Positions 35,689 to 44,329 of a stretch of DNA of 64,000 nt are shown one piece after another (the first letter of the stretch is position 1; each line of letters begins with the position of its first letter). The translations under genes and the position numbers were made by a program. Origin of the DNA: Terrimonas sp. (GTDB lineage Bacteria; Bacteroidota; Bacteroidia; Chitinophagales; Chitinophagaceae). The notes beneath the pieces were generated by a model. It was not told where the DNA came from. It saw only the letters and a program-made list of their open reading frames with translations, and did not search any database. The DNA lies in contig NZ_QCZJ01000010.1 in NCBI RefSeq assembly GCF_003075435.1, forward strand, positions 62,001-126,000, given 5' to 3'.

Positions 35689-37176
35689 ATGATGAAAAAA
35701 CATCTACAATTTGTTCTTGCTGCCCTCTTAACTTTTATTTGTTTTACTAACAACCTGCTTGCTCAAACAAATGTTGCACTTAATCAAACCGCAATAGCAT
35801 CATCTATAGAGAGTAGTGCATATCCTGCTTCCGGTGCCATAGATGGAAATGGCAGCACACGCTGGTCCAGCACATTTAATAATAATCAATGGATATATAT
35901 TGATCTGGGAGAAGCTTATAACCTTACAGAAGTAAGACTAACCTGGGAAACAGCCAGGGGACTTGATTTTGATATTGATATTTCAAATGATGCTATTACC
36001 TGGATTACCGTACAGAGCATCAGGGGAAATTCAGACTTTAATAATGTAATTGATGTTAGTGGTTATGCTGCACGATATGTAAGAATGAATGGATTGGTAA
36101 GAGCCACGCAATATGGGTTTTCACTTTTTGAATTTGAAGTATATGGAGTGCCTGTAGACGATACACCCATCGTTAACCTTGCCCTTAATAAATCATCCAG
36201 TGTTTCTTCTCTTGAAAATGCAACAATGCTATCAGCTTATGCTTTTGACGGACTGGGAACAAATGTTGGAGCCGGCGGAAAGGCTTATGATGGCAGCAGC
36301 GTTGAGTATGGAAGATGGGCAAGTGAATATTCAGATCCTCAATGGATATCTGTTGATTTGGGCGGAGTATATGAGATCAGGGAAATAAGGCTTTTCTGGG
36401 AGGTTGCTAATGGTATGAACTTCAATATTGAAGTTTCTGATGATAATGTAAACTGGACATCTGTAGCCGGAATTATCAATAATAGTGCTAACCAATATAT
36501 TAATCATATCCCGGTACCTATAGGCACTACTGCGCAATATGTGCGGATGTATGGTATAACACGAAATACCGGCTATGGCTATTCATTGTATGAATTTCAG
36601 GTAATGGGAGTTAACAGCATATTACCCATTAACCTGGTCAGCTTTTCTGTTTCAAAAAAAGAAAACAGCGCTGTGATCAGTTGGGACGCGGCATTAGATA
36701 AAGAAAGTAAATTTGAAATACAGCGTAGTAATGATGGTATTAGTTTCTCTACCATTGGCTCAAAACATGAATTAACAGGAAGCAATGGTATTGTAAACCA
36801 TTATTCATTTGTTGATCAAAGCCCGGTAAATGGTATAAATTATTACCGCATTGCTTATTCAGAAGCAAACGGAGGGAGATTATTTACAAGAATAGAAGCT
36901 ATTTCATTTGGAGCTTCATCACGATTAAAAGTGTATCCCAATCCTGTTACCCGCGATGTAAACCTGCTGCGTATTGAAATTCCTGATCAGATTGCAGGAA
37001 AAACGCAGGTGAGAATTATTAATATGGCCGGGGTTGTGGTTAAACAACAGCAGTTTGCTGAAGGCAATACTATTTTACTGGTGGAAGGAATTTCTAAGCT
37101 GGTTAAAGGGCAATATATCGTACAGGTATTACCGGAAAAATCAGCTCCGGTATCAAAGATGATTATAGTAAGATAA
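35689..37176 (+). CDS. Secreted protein with two discoidin (F5/8 type C) domains and T9SS sorting domain
   Basis: The 495-residue protein has a signal peptide (MMKKHLQFVLAALLTFICFTNNLLAQ). Two F5/8 type C carbohydrate-binding domains follow, about residues 28-155 (SGAIDGNGSTRWSS, WIYIDLGEAYNLTEVRL) and 160-305 (YGRWASEYSDPQWISVDLGG). Next come a fibronectin-like segment (INLVSFSVSKKENSAVISWD) and a C-terminal type IX secretion sorting domain (LKVYPNPVTRDVNL ... KGQYIVQV). There is no catalytic domain, so it is probably a glycan-binding surface protein. Confidence 0.92.
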   Translation: MMKKHLQFVLAALLTFICFTNNLLAQTNVALNQTAIASSIESSAYPASGAIDGNGSTRWSSTFNNNQWIYIDLGEAYNLTEVRLTWETARGLDFDIDISNDAITWITVQSIRGNSDFNNVIDVSGYAARYVRMNGLVRATQYGFSLFEFEVYGVPVDDTPIVNLALNKSSSVSSLENATMLSAYAFDGLGTNVGAGGKAYDGSSVEYGRWASEYSDPQWISVDLGGVYEIREIRLFWEVANGMNFNIEVSDDNVNWTSVAGIINNSANQYINHIPVPIGTTAQYVRMYGITRNTGYGYSLYEFQVMGVNSILPINLVSFSVSKKENSAVISWDAALDKESKFEIQRSNDGISFSTIGSKHELTGSNGIVNHYSFVDQSPVNGINYYRIAYSEANGGRLFTRIEAISFGASSRLKVYPNPVTRDVNLLRIEIPDQIAGKTQVRIINMAGVVVKQQQFAEGNTILLVEGISKLVKGQYIVQVLPEKSAPVSKMIIVR

Positions 37177-37192
37177 AATATCTTTTACTAAA

Positions 37193-37232
37193 AAATGAAC
37201 GACGGAAATCAATTTTCCGCCGTTCATTTTTT
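37193..37232 (+). terminator. Terminator after the discoidin protein gene
   Basis: AATGAACGACGGAAA pairs with TTTCCGCCGTTCATT (one mismatch), followed by TTTTTT. The A-run on the 5' side lets it also act for the convergent serine hydrolase gene at 37262-38395. Confidence 0.85.
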
Positions 37233-37261
37233 GTAGCCGAGGTTCATGCTGGTGTAGAAAC

Positions 37262-38395
37262 TTATTTTATCAATTCCTCATACAATACATTTACTACTGC
37301 TCTCAGCGGCTGGTTAAAATCATTTACATATACCGGGTTGCATCCATTGGTAATGGCAACTATTCCAAATTTTTCTTTTGGTTCAAAAAACATCATACTA
37401 TATAATCCGTATGCTGACCCGGTGTGCCCGGTTAATGTTTTTCCGGGTATAATCTTTTTGGTTTTGTGCAATGCCAGTCCATAGCCTTCTTCCCCGCTGG
37501 ATACGGGCGTTTGCATTATACGTGAACTTTTCTTTTTTATAATGCGTACACCCTTATAATTCCCGAAATACATGTGCATCGTCATATATTTTGCAAGATC
37601 AGCAGCGGAAATTTTCATGCCGCCCGTAGGAGAAAAAATTGGCGTGCTGTATCCTATAACATATTGTTCAATCTCTGATGTGCGCGGGTTGTATGCCATT
37701 GGAGCAGCGGTAAATTTTTGTGTAGCAGAATCATACTCGTACAGTGTAACAAACTTTGAAGCATCCAGGGCGCCAACCTGGTAACCTCCATACAAACCTA
37801 ATGGATCAAGTATGTGCTCTTTCACATATTTATCAAAACGCTGACCGCTTCTTCGTTCTATGATTGTACCAACCATGTTAAAATTAAGGTTGCAATATCT
37901 GTAATCTGTTCCGGGAGCATAATCACTGTAGCATTTTGCCCAATTTGTATTTTTCTCGGGATTGATAACATCAAGCGTAAAATACCCTTCTGAATCATTA
38001 AGGCTGGATGTATGGGATAAAAGCATTTTCAGGGTAATCACTTTATCAGGGAATTTTGGATTGCGCACTTTAAATCCTATAAGATTGCTTACATCATCAT
38101 CCAGCGATAATTTTTTTGCTTCAACCAACTGCATAATAGATGTGGCGGAAAATGATTTTGATATGGATGCTATCCTGAAAATATCCGTTTCTTTCAGTGG
38201 TGTTTGGGCTTCAATATCCTTTAACCCGTAAGAACGGGTATATATTAAATCTCCTTTTTTTACTACCGCCACAGATACGCCAACCATTTCATACTGCTTC
38301 ATAACACTATCTATACGGAATGCTATTTTTCCTTCCTGCGAAAAAACAATGGAACTGATGCATAAGCATAATAAGAGAAATGTGTTTTTTTTCAT
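37262..38395 (-). CDS. Beta-lactamase-family serine hydrolase (class C/PBP-like)
   Basis: The 377-residue secreted protein has signal MKKNTFLLLCLCISSIVFSQ. It has the SxxK motif in IASISKSFSATS (Ser about residue 78), a YxN motif in YRYCNLNF and an HTG motif in GHTGSAYG, the serine-reactive set of the Beta-lactamase (PF00144) family. Members include esterases, D-aminopeptidases and low-activity beta-lactamases; HTG in place of KTG is common in the non-lactamase members. Convergent with the discoidin protein gene. Confidence 0.88.
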   Translation of the reverse strand: MKKNTFLLLCLCISSIVFSQEGKIAFRIDSVMKQYEMVGVSVAVVKKGDLIYTRSYGLKDIEAQTPLKETDIFRIASISKSFSATSIMQLVEAKKLSLDDDVSNLIGFKVRNPKFPDKVITLKMLLSHTSSLNDSEGYFTLDVINPEKNTNWAKCYSDYAPGTDYRYCNLNFNMVGTIIERRSGQRFDKYVKEHILDPLGLYGGYQVGALDASKFVTLYEYDSATQKFTAAPMAYNPRTSEIEQYVIGYSTPIFSPTGGMKISAADLAKYMTMHMYFGNYKGVRIIKKKSSRIMQTPVSSGEEGYGLALHKTKKIIPGKTLTGHTGSAYGLYSMMFFEPKEKFGIVAITNGCNPVYVNDFNQPLRAVVNVLYEELIK

Positions 38396-38633
38396 GTATG
38401 GATTGTTTAAGTATTAGTGGTACTGTAAAACATTAAGAAGTTAAGGTAATTAAGTTTATCCTTAGTTGGTTAAATTCCTGGTAGTTTCTATTAAACATTT
38501 GAAATCAAAAAAATGCCGTGATTTACCCTGGTATCTTTGTGTGCCTCTTTGTGATTAAAATTGTATATGGCATAAGGCGGTGCAGGAGCTTTGTATACTG
38601 TTGTGTGTTATCAATGGTTTTTATAAGCCCTGT

Positions 38634-39158
38634 TTATATACCCAGCATAGTTTTGTATATGTTATGATTCTCATCATCAAAGCAAACAAAAATAATCTTA
38701 TTAATTGTGCCGGGCATTAACATAAAATTCCTGGTAGTATCTATCGCGATTGCTGCGGCTTTTTGTTTGGGAAAATTATAAATTCCCGTACTTATGTTTG
38801 GGAACGCAATCGTTGTAATATTATATTCAACTGCAAGCAAAAGGCTGTTTGTATATGCGGCAGCTAACAATAATGCTTCATTATTATTGCCCCCATGCCA
38901 AACCGGTCCAACAGTATGTATAACAAATTTTGAAGGAAGATTACCTGCGGTTGTTATAACTGCTTCACCTGTTTTGCAACCACCCTGCCTGTTTCGTATA
39001 GCAATACATTCTTCCAGAATGGTTTTACCACCGGCTCTGTGAATGGCGCCGTCAACTCCGCCACCGCCAAGCAGGGAAGTATTGGCAGCGTTTACAACAG
39101 CATCTGTTGCGAGTTTGGTAATATCTCCTTTAATAAGTTCAATCATACTTACTGCCAT
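38634..39158 (-). CDS. Macrodomain protein, O-acetyl-ADP-ribose deacetylase-like
   Basis: The 174-residue protein is a single macrodomain. It has [23 protein letters not shown], the glycine-rich [14 protein letters not shown] that binds ADP-ribose, [13 protein letters not shown] and [17 protein letters not shown], all typical of the YmdB/MacroD type that removes acetyl from O-acetyl-ADP-ribose or ADP-ribose from proteins. Its start overlaps the end of the thioesterase gene by 10 bp, so it is translated in that operon. Confidence 0.92.
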   Translation of the reverse strand: MAVSMIELIKGDITKLATDAVVNAANTSLLGGGGVDGAIHRAGGKTILEECIAIRNRQGGCKTGEAVITTAGNLPSKFVIHTVGPVWHGGNNNEALLLAAAYTNSLLLAVEYNITTIAFPNISTGIYNFPKQKAAAIAIDTTRNFMLMPGTINKIIFVCFDDENHNIYKTMLGI

Positions 39159-39583
39159 TCAAAGCCTTCGCCCCTGGGTATTCTGTAGAATACTTCAGCA
39201 AAATGTGGGGGAGGAGTTGCAAGCCGCCGGCGTTCTGTATGTATCCATGCACCATCTACTGTAATCACCGCGGCAAGTGTTTCATCATTTATATAAATAT
39301 GATGCTGCATTGTCCAGCGTGAGCCGTCTTTACGTGCTTTCAGCATGTGAAGCGTGATATCTAATTTGTCGCCAAATTTTATTTCGCGTTTAAAAACACA
39401 TTCCTCCCTAAAGAGAATGGGACCCATTTGATGTTCAGCCATCACCTGCAGGTTCAGTCCATGCTCTGTTAAAAAACACATTCTTACATAAGCACCCAGG
39501 TCGTAATACCTGGAGTGCAGCATGTGGAAGTTGGGATCAAGATCGGCCCAACGTACTTCTGGAGATTTTTTATATACATCCAT
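39149..39583 (-). CDS. Acyl-CoA thioesterase, hotdog fold
   Basis: The 144-residue protein of the 4HBT/YbgC-FadM type has the active-site segment [21 protein letters not shown] (residues ~10-30) with the conserved Asp, then YVRMCFL and a long beta-sheet region. Members hydrolyse acyl-CoA thioesters. Its ATG shares one base with the stop of the upstream glucan phosphorylase-like gene, and its end overlaps the macrodomain gene, so the three are one operon. How a thioesterase relates to glycogen metabolism is unclear. Confidence 0.85.
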   Translation of the reverse strand: MDVYKKSPEVRWADLDPNFHMLHSRYYDLGAYVRMCFLTEHGLNLQVMAEHQMGPILFREECVFKREIKFGDKLDITLHMLKARKDGSRWTMQHHIYINDETLAAVITVDGAWIHTERRRLATPPPHFAEVFYRIPRGEGFEWQ

Positions 39584-41244
39584 TATATTGCATTATACAA
39601 CAGGCGGTAATATTCATCAGCCATCCTTCCCGATTCAAAGCGGAACCGAACATCCTTCATGCCGTTTTTCATGATCTGTCTCCATAAATCCGGGCGCTCA
39701 TAATACAGGGGAAGAATATCACCTTCCAGTATTTCATATAGTTTCCTCAGGTCATATTCATCCTGGTCGTGCACACTCATGTTAGCATAATCTGCTTTAG
39801 GAATTACAAAACCATTATGACCATTATGAATAAATTCAGGTATCCATCCGTCGTCTGTAGAAAAATTCACGGCGCCATTCATTGCTGCCGTCATACCACT
39901 TGTTCCGGAAGCTTCGCGTGGCACACGGGGATTGTTCAGCCAGATATCCGCAGCCTGTTTAAGGCGTTTGCTCAACGATAATTCGTAGCCGATACAAACC
40001 GCTACATTCCTGTAGTTTTTACTAAGGTTTACCAGGTAGTTAAAATCGCTGATGGCAGGATAGTCAACAGGGTATGGCTTGCCTGCCCAAATGATCTGAA
40101 CAGGATATTTCTGGTTTGACAGTAACGCTTCAAACCGTTGTTTATCTCTTGTAATTAAATCAGCTCTTTTATAACCCGCGAATCTTCTGGCCCATACAAT
40201 GGTGAGCACATTAGGATCAAACAATTTTCCTGTTTGATCTGCAACAGCGTCAAAAGAGCGTTTTTTCAAAAACCATTTCCTGTCTATAAAATTGTCTTCA
40301 TTATTTTCTTCGGCGGCATAGTATAATTGCTTATCTGCCCAATACCTGAAGTTTTGTGAATTGGTAATATGAATAATAGAACAGATGCCTTCATATTTGC
40401 CCCACATAGCACGGCTTACATGACCATGCAGCTCACTAACGCCATTGGCTAAACGAGCAAAACGCAGTGCCGCCAGCGAATGGTTGAACTGGTCATCGTA
40501 TATGCCTGTCAGCTTACGCACTTCATCAAGCGGTATTCCGCAGAAATAACTCATCTTCTGGCATAAATATATATCATGCTTTTCATTGCCTGCCTCTTCA
40601 GGTGTATGCGTAGTAAACACAAGTCTTTTTCTTACATCTTCTTTATTGCCGAATTTTTTATACAGATAGAAGGCAGCGGAAAAACCATGCGCTTCATTTA
40701 AATGATATACCTGCGGATCAAACCCTAATTCATCCATGAGCTTTGCTCCGCCAACACCCAGCAAAATAAACTGCGCTACTTTGGTGGCAACATTGGCATC
40801 GTATAAACGATGGGTTATTGTTTGGGAGATATAATCGTTTTCAGGGAGATCGGTGCTTAATAAGAATATAGGAGCGCTTTTGAAAGTATCAGGATTAAGG
40901 TAATAAGCTTTTACCCAAACCGGGTGATCGTGAATATTGATCTGGAATTTTATATTATGATCTTCGAGAAAATTATAAATTTTCTCATTCCACTGTACCT
41001 GAAGCGTCTGATCCTGGTTGCGTGCCTGGTCGTAATACCCGTATTTCCATAAAATACCAATGCCTACCAGGTTTTGTTTTAGCTCGTAAGCGCTGCGCAT
41101 ATGAGATCCGGCTAAAAATCCAAGTCCGCCACTATAAATTTTAAGCGGTTGGTGGATAGCGAACTCCATTGAAAAATAGGCTACTCTTTTGGTGTACCTT
41201 TCATCAGGTGTATAAGGCACCTTATAATTCGTAAATGACGTCAT
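39583..41244 (-). CDS. glgP: Alpha-glucan phosphorylase-family protein lacking the PLP lysine
   Basis: The 553-residue GT35-type protein of the short alpha-glucan phosphorylase group starts at ATG 41244 (10 earlier codons from a TTG rejected). It has VAYFSMEFAI and KIYSGGLGFLAG near the N terminus, HLNEAHGFSA, and WARRFAGYKRADL. In the region that holds PLP in phosphorylases, the motif here is EASGTSGMTAAMNG (444-457). The residue equal to the Schiff-base lysine is Thr452 (codon ACG). It may therefore not work as a normal PLP phosphorylase. First gene of an operon with a thioesterase and a macrodomain. Confidence 0.85.
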   Translation of the reverse strand: MTSFTNYKVPYTPDERYTKRVAYFSMEFAIHQPLKIYSGGLGFLAGSHMRSAYELKQNLVGIGILWKYGYYDQARNQDQTLQVQWNEKIYNFLEDHNIKFQINIHDHPVWVKAYYLNPDTFKSAPIFLLSTDLPENDYISQTITHRLYDANVATKVAQFILLGVGGAKLMDELGFDPQVYHLNEAHGFSAAFYLYKKFGNKEDVRKRLVFTTHTPEEAGNEKHDIYLCQKMSYFCGIPLDEVRKLTGIYDDQFNHSLAALRFARLANGVSELHGHVSRAMWGKYEGICSIIHITNSQNFRYWADKQLYYAAEENNEDNFIDRKWFLKKRSFDAVADQTGKLFDPNVLTIVWARRFAGYKRADLITRDKQRFEALLSNQKYPVQIIWAGKPYPVDYPAISDFNYLVNLSKNYRNVAVCIGYELSLSKRLKQAADIWLNNPRVPREASGTSGMTAAMNGAVNFSTDDGWIPEFIHNGHNGFVIPKADYANMSVHDQDEYDLRKLYEILEGDILPLYYERPDLWRQIMKNGMKDVRFRFESGRMADEYYRLLYNAI

Positions 41245-41468
41245 GATGGAAATTTTCCTTAAAAATTGCCGCAATATAAAAGGAATTTTTTAAACGGGCG
41301 TATTTAGACGTAACAGGGAGGTGTTTCAACCTCGCTTTCATTGCGCGCCGCATAATCAAACCTGCAATATCAGCGTGTTACGCGGCAAAGCAATGCCAAG
41401 TCCGGTTTTTTTGATAGATTGCTTCACCCGCCGCAAGATGCTTTAATTCAATCTTCATGATGGCGGGA

Positions 41469-41949
41469 TTATAATGACATCATTACGGATGAATTGAAAA
41501 TCAGGTTTCCTGCGTTGTGCCGTGTGTATAATGATTTAGCATTACAACAAATACTTTTTATAGAATAGCACACGGAATATACTGATGATACTGTAAACAC
41601 CGATACATCCCGTGAATATCCGCTATATCCGTTTTATCCGTGCTCCATTCTGCGTATTGGGCATGCCCGAAGTTATTTTTAAATAACCCCTGATATATTT
41701 CCTGCCACGAATTTCGGTGTCTGCCCGGCGGGAATGGGTTTGTTACACAAAGAGCCACGAAGGATACACAAAGTTACACAGAGCGTTTTATTATTCTTTG
41801 TGGTTCTTTGTGTAGCCTTCGTGTACCTCTGTGAAATAACCAGTGAATAATGCAACCGGCATCCTGCCGCATAGCGGCCAACTGTTTGTAAAAGAAAGTA
41901 AATGTCATCCTTATATTTTTCCTGAATCAGGTTTGGTACTCGAAATGAC
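41469..41949 (+). repeat. Long dispersed intergenic repeat, copy B
   Basis: This ~480-bp non-coding sequence is nearly identical to copy A (6972-7485), same orientation. Shared blocks include CTGCGTATTGGGCATGCCCG, the long hairpin around GCCACGAAGGATACAC, and the end CTTATATTTTTCCTGAATCA. It fills half of the 953-bp gap between the glucan phosphorylase-like gene and the DUF6089-like gene; in the remaining ~250 bp I see no gene. Confidence 0.85.
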
Positions 41950-42197
41950 AGACAAGAGTATTTGTAGTTCACTATCCGTTCTCAAAAAAATAGTGAAATA
42001 TTTAACAGCCCTACCCAACCTGTGGCACTATTTTCATAGTATTATTGTGGTGGTAATAATTTCTGAATATACCACCTTCAATTTACCAATAACCATATAT
42101 CTCTCCCTGCTTTTGAGAAGCTTTGTTTAACTAAAAACTTTAATGGTATAGTAGAATTCTACATGTTCCTTATTTCTTACTAAACAGGAAACTGCAG

Positions 42198-42953
42198 ATG
42201 AATGCTATATCAAAAAAAATAATGGTAATTACGCCATTACTGTCTTTTCAATATTTTTTTATTTGTGCGCAGATATATACCCATCGTTTTGAAGCAGGTA
42301 TAAATGGCGGTGCATTTATTTATACCGGTGATCTTTCACGTAGCGATTTAGGTTCATATGTTACCATGCGACCCCAGTTCGGCTTTCATGCAGCTTATCT
42401 TTTAAACAGGTCTTTTTCTGTACGGGCTAATTTTTCTTTTGGTTCGCTGAGGGGTGATGATTCAAAATACAGCACACCAGCATACCGGCAACAACGCAAT
42501 TTTAAATTTACCACACCGGTTACAGAGTTTACAGGTTTGCTGGTTTGGGATATTTTCAGGAAAAATGCTGTTGAGCAAAGGCGTGGATTTGCGCCGTATA
42601 TTTTTACAGGAGCAGGCATTTCACTGCTTAACATACAAAGAGATTACAGCCGGTATAATGCCGAATATTTTGATGCAGAAACAACAGGAGCAGGACTTGC
42701 AGCAGATATTGCACACCGTACCCCCGTATCACTACCCGTAATACCCGTGGGAGCAGGACTGAAATATTATATTTCACCAAAATTGGCTGTTCAGGCAGAA
42801 ACAAATTACAGGATAATGTCTACCGATTACCTGGATGGTTTCAGCCGTTCAGCCAATCCTGCAAAAAAAGATAATTATTACAGCTTCTCACTTGGGGTGG
42901 TGCTGGCATTGGGATATAAAGACAGAAATGATTGCCCTCCTGTGAGGCCCTGA
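42198..42953 (+). CDS. DUF6089-like outer-membrane beta-barrel protein
   Basis: The 251-residue protein has an N-terminal signal-like segment (IMVITPLLSFQYFFICAQ). A porin-like series of amphipathic strands follows: FEAGINGGAFIYTGDLS, MRPQFGFHAAYLLN, SVRANFSFGSLRGDD, GFAPYIFTGAGISLL, PVIPVGAGLKYYIS and YYSFSLGVVLALGY. The GDLS opening and the layout match the DUF6089 group of Bacteroidetes. Probably a small outer-membrane barrel of unknown function; single gene. Confidence 0.7.
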   Translation: MNAISKKIMVITPLLSFQYFFICAQIYTHRFEAGINGGAFIYTGDLSRSDLGSYVTMRPQFGFHAAYLLNRSFSVRANFSFGSLRGDDSKYSTPAYRQQRNFKFTTPVTEFTGLLVWDIFRKNAVEQRRGFAPYIFTGAGISLLNIQRDYSRYNAEYFDAETTGAGLAADIAHRTPVSLPVIPVGAGLKYYISPKLAVQAETNYRIMSTDYLDGFSRSANPAKKDNYYSFSLGVVLALGYKDRNDCPPVRP

Positions 42954-43165
42954 CGAACGATATATAAATTCCATGGTTATGGCACTGCGGAGTTTATATA
43001 CGTTGTCAGCTAATGCATTGGCGAATAACCCTGAAGGGCGACACTATATCCATAAATGATTACAATCCGTTTAAAGCGTATTTGCGTCACAACATGTGTT
43101 AAGATGCAGGTATTATTAAAGAATAACTATTTAAGAAAGGAAGAAATATAGGATAAGGTGTTTTT

Positions 43166-43555
43166 TTGAGAGGAATGAGGAGGCTCGTATATTTACGCGC
43201 TAACGGCAATTTCATGGTGACACTTTGTATTGTGCAGGTTCTGAAAAGTTACCTGAAGGAGCAAAGTTTTACAGGACTAAAAACCACCGCTAACATGTGC
43301 ATCTACAAGTATCAACTTTTATTAGCTGACAGTGCAATTTCCGGGCTTTACAACCCTAAGTTTTGCATCAACCCAAAAAAGAACAATAAAATTGGCGAGG
43401 CAACAAGTACGAATTGTAAAGCTTACCAGTCCAAAGACAAACGTCGGGTATACATTTATATGTTGAATGGCGAAGGTGCAGAACAATATGAAGTAACCTG
43501 GATTATAAATGAAAGCAATTACTACAGACGTGTAATTGACAAGATTATGCTTTAA
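43166..43555 (+). CDS. Hypothetical protein, possibly a truncated gene
   Basis: The 129-codon frame has a poor first part and a more protein-like last ~85 residues (MCIYKYQLLLADSAISGLYN ... YIYMLNGEGAEQYEVTWIINESNYYRRVIDKI). The real start may be the ATG at about 43295. No family is recognised. It is flanked by low-information DNA, so it could be a degraded gene. In the 236 bp after it I see only a start-like signal segment at 43691 that runs into the antisense of the next gene. Confidence 0.35.
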   Translation: MRGMRRLVYLRANGNFMVTLCIVQVLKSYLKEQSFTGLKTTANMCIYKYQLLLADSAISGLYNPKFCINPKKNNKIGEATSTNCKAYQSKDKRRVYIYMLNGEGAEQYEVTWIINESNYYRRVIDKIML

Positions 43556-43791
43556 AAGCGAAGAAAAGCAAGCATACAATAACCAAGCTTTCGTTTTGCT
43601 TCCGTAGGAAGCACCTCTCACACTATGGCGTTGGTTTCGTAGTTCTCTTGTTAGTTTTCTGAAAATTATTTACCGCAAAACAACTGAACTATGAAGCAGG
43701 CAAAAGCCGTGTTACTAAGCGTGGCAGCAATTATTGCATTACTATTTCCCGGTAATGAATATAAAATTATTGTCCTTCTCACTTCTTTAAT

Positions 43792-44196
43792 TTATAATGA
43801 CTCCTCTTTTTTTTCCACTACTTTCAAATCAGGAAACAGCGCGGCTAACAGCATAATTACAGACCCGAATAAAACCATATACAATCCATATTTTCTCTCG
43901 GGGCAGGTTCCCATTTCGCAACGGGCATATAATAAAAAATTTCTTGCTGCCCATGCCACACCCAATGCGCAAAATATAAGGTTCGCCCTCTTTGCCCATA
44001 CTTTGGGAATAAGGTAAAACGCTATGGCAATAACACAGAATATAAGATGCAGCTTGGCCGGTTTACCAAGATTTGTTCCTGCATTATCCATACCTGTAAC
44101 TATCTTTTGCAAAGTGGGGATTTCCATCCACGGCAGGTAACATGCTATCATCACCAGCACCGCTGTAGCTACACCTGTCCATTGAGAATATTTCAT
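43792..44196 (-). CDS. Small four-helix membrane protein
   Basis: The 134-residue protein has four hydrophobic helices: GVATAVLVMIACYLPWM, LIFCVIAIAFYLIPKVW, ANLIFCALGVAWAARNFLL and YMVLFGSVIMLLAALFP. A short CEMGTCPERK loop lies between helices 3 and 4, with a charged C-terminal tail. No family is recognised with confidence. Divergent from the ATP-grasp gene (133-bp gap). An overlapping plus-strand frame (43691-44017) is its antisense shadow. Confidence 0.7.
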   Translation of the reverse strand: MKYSQWTGVATAVLVMIACYLPWMEIPTLQKIVTGMDNAGTNLGKPAKLHLIFCVIAIAFYLIPKVWAKRANLIFCALGVAWAARNFLLYARCEMGTCPERKYGLYMVLFGSVIMLLAALFPDLKVVEKKEESL

Positions 44197-44329
44197 GTAT
44201 ATCGTCGTTATAATTTATAAACAGGGTGCAATTATACTATTTTTAAGTATGTGGATGATATCTTAAAGACTATTGCCCCTAATTAAGTATTTTTATCCTG
44301 GTTATTATATTAATTCATAAGCCAATTTC

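Noticed and set aside
43691-44017. 108-codon plus-strand ORF starting with a signal-like segment
   Set aside because: After about 34 residues it is the antisense of the four-helix membrane protein gene, whose own frame has better coding character. At most a remnant of a signal peptide.
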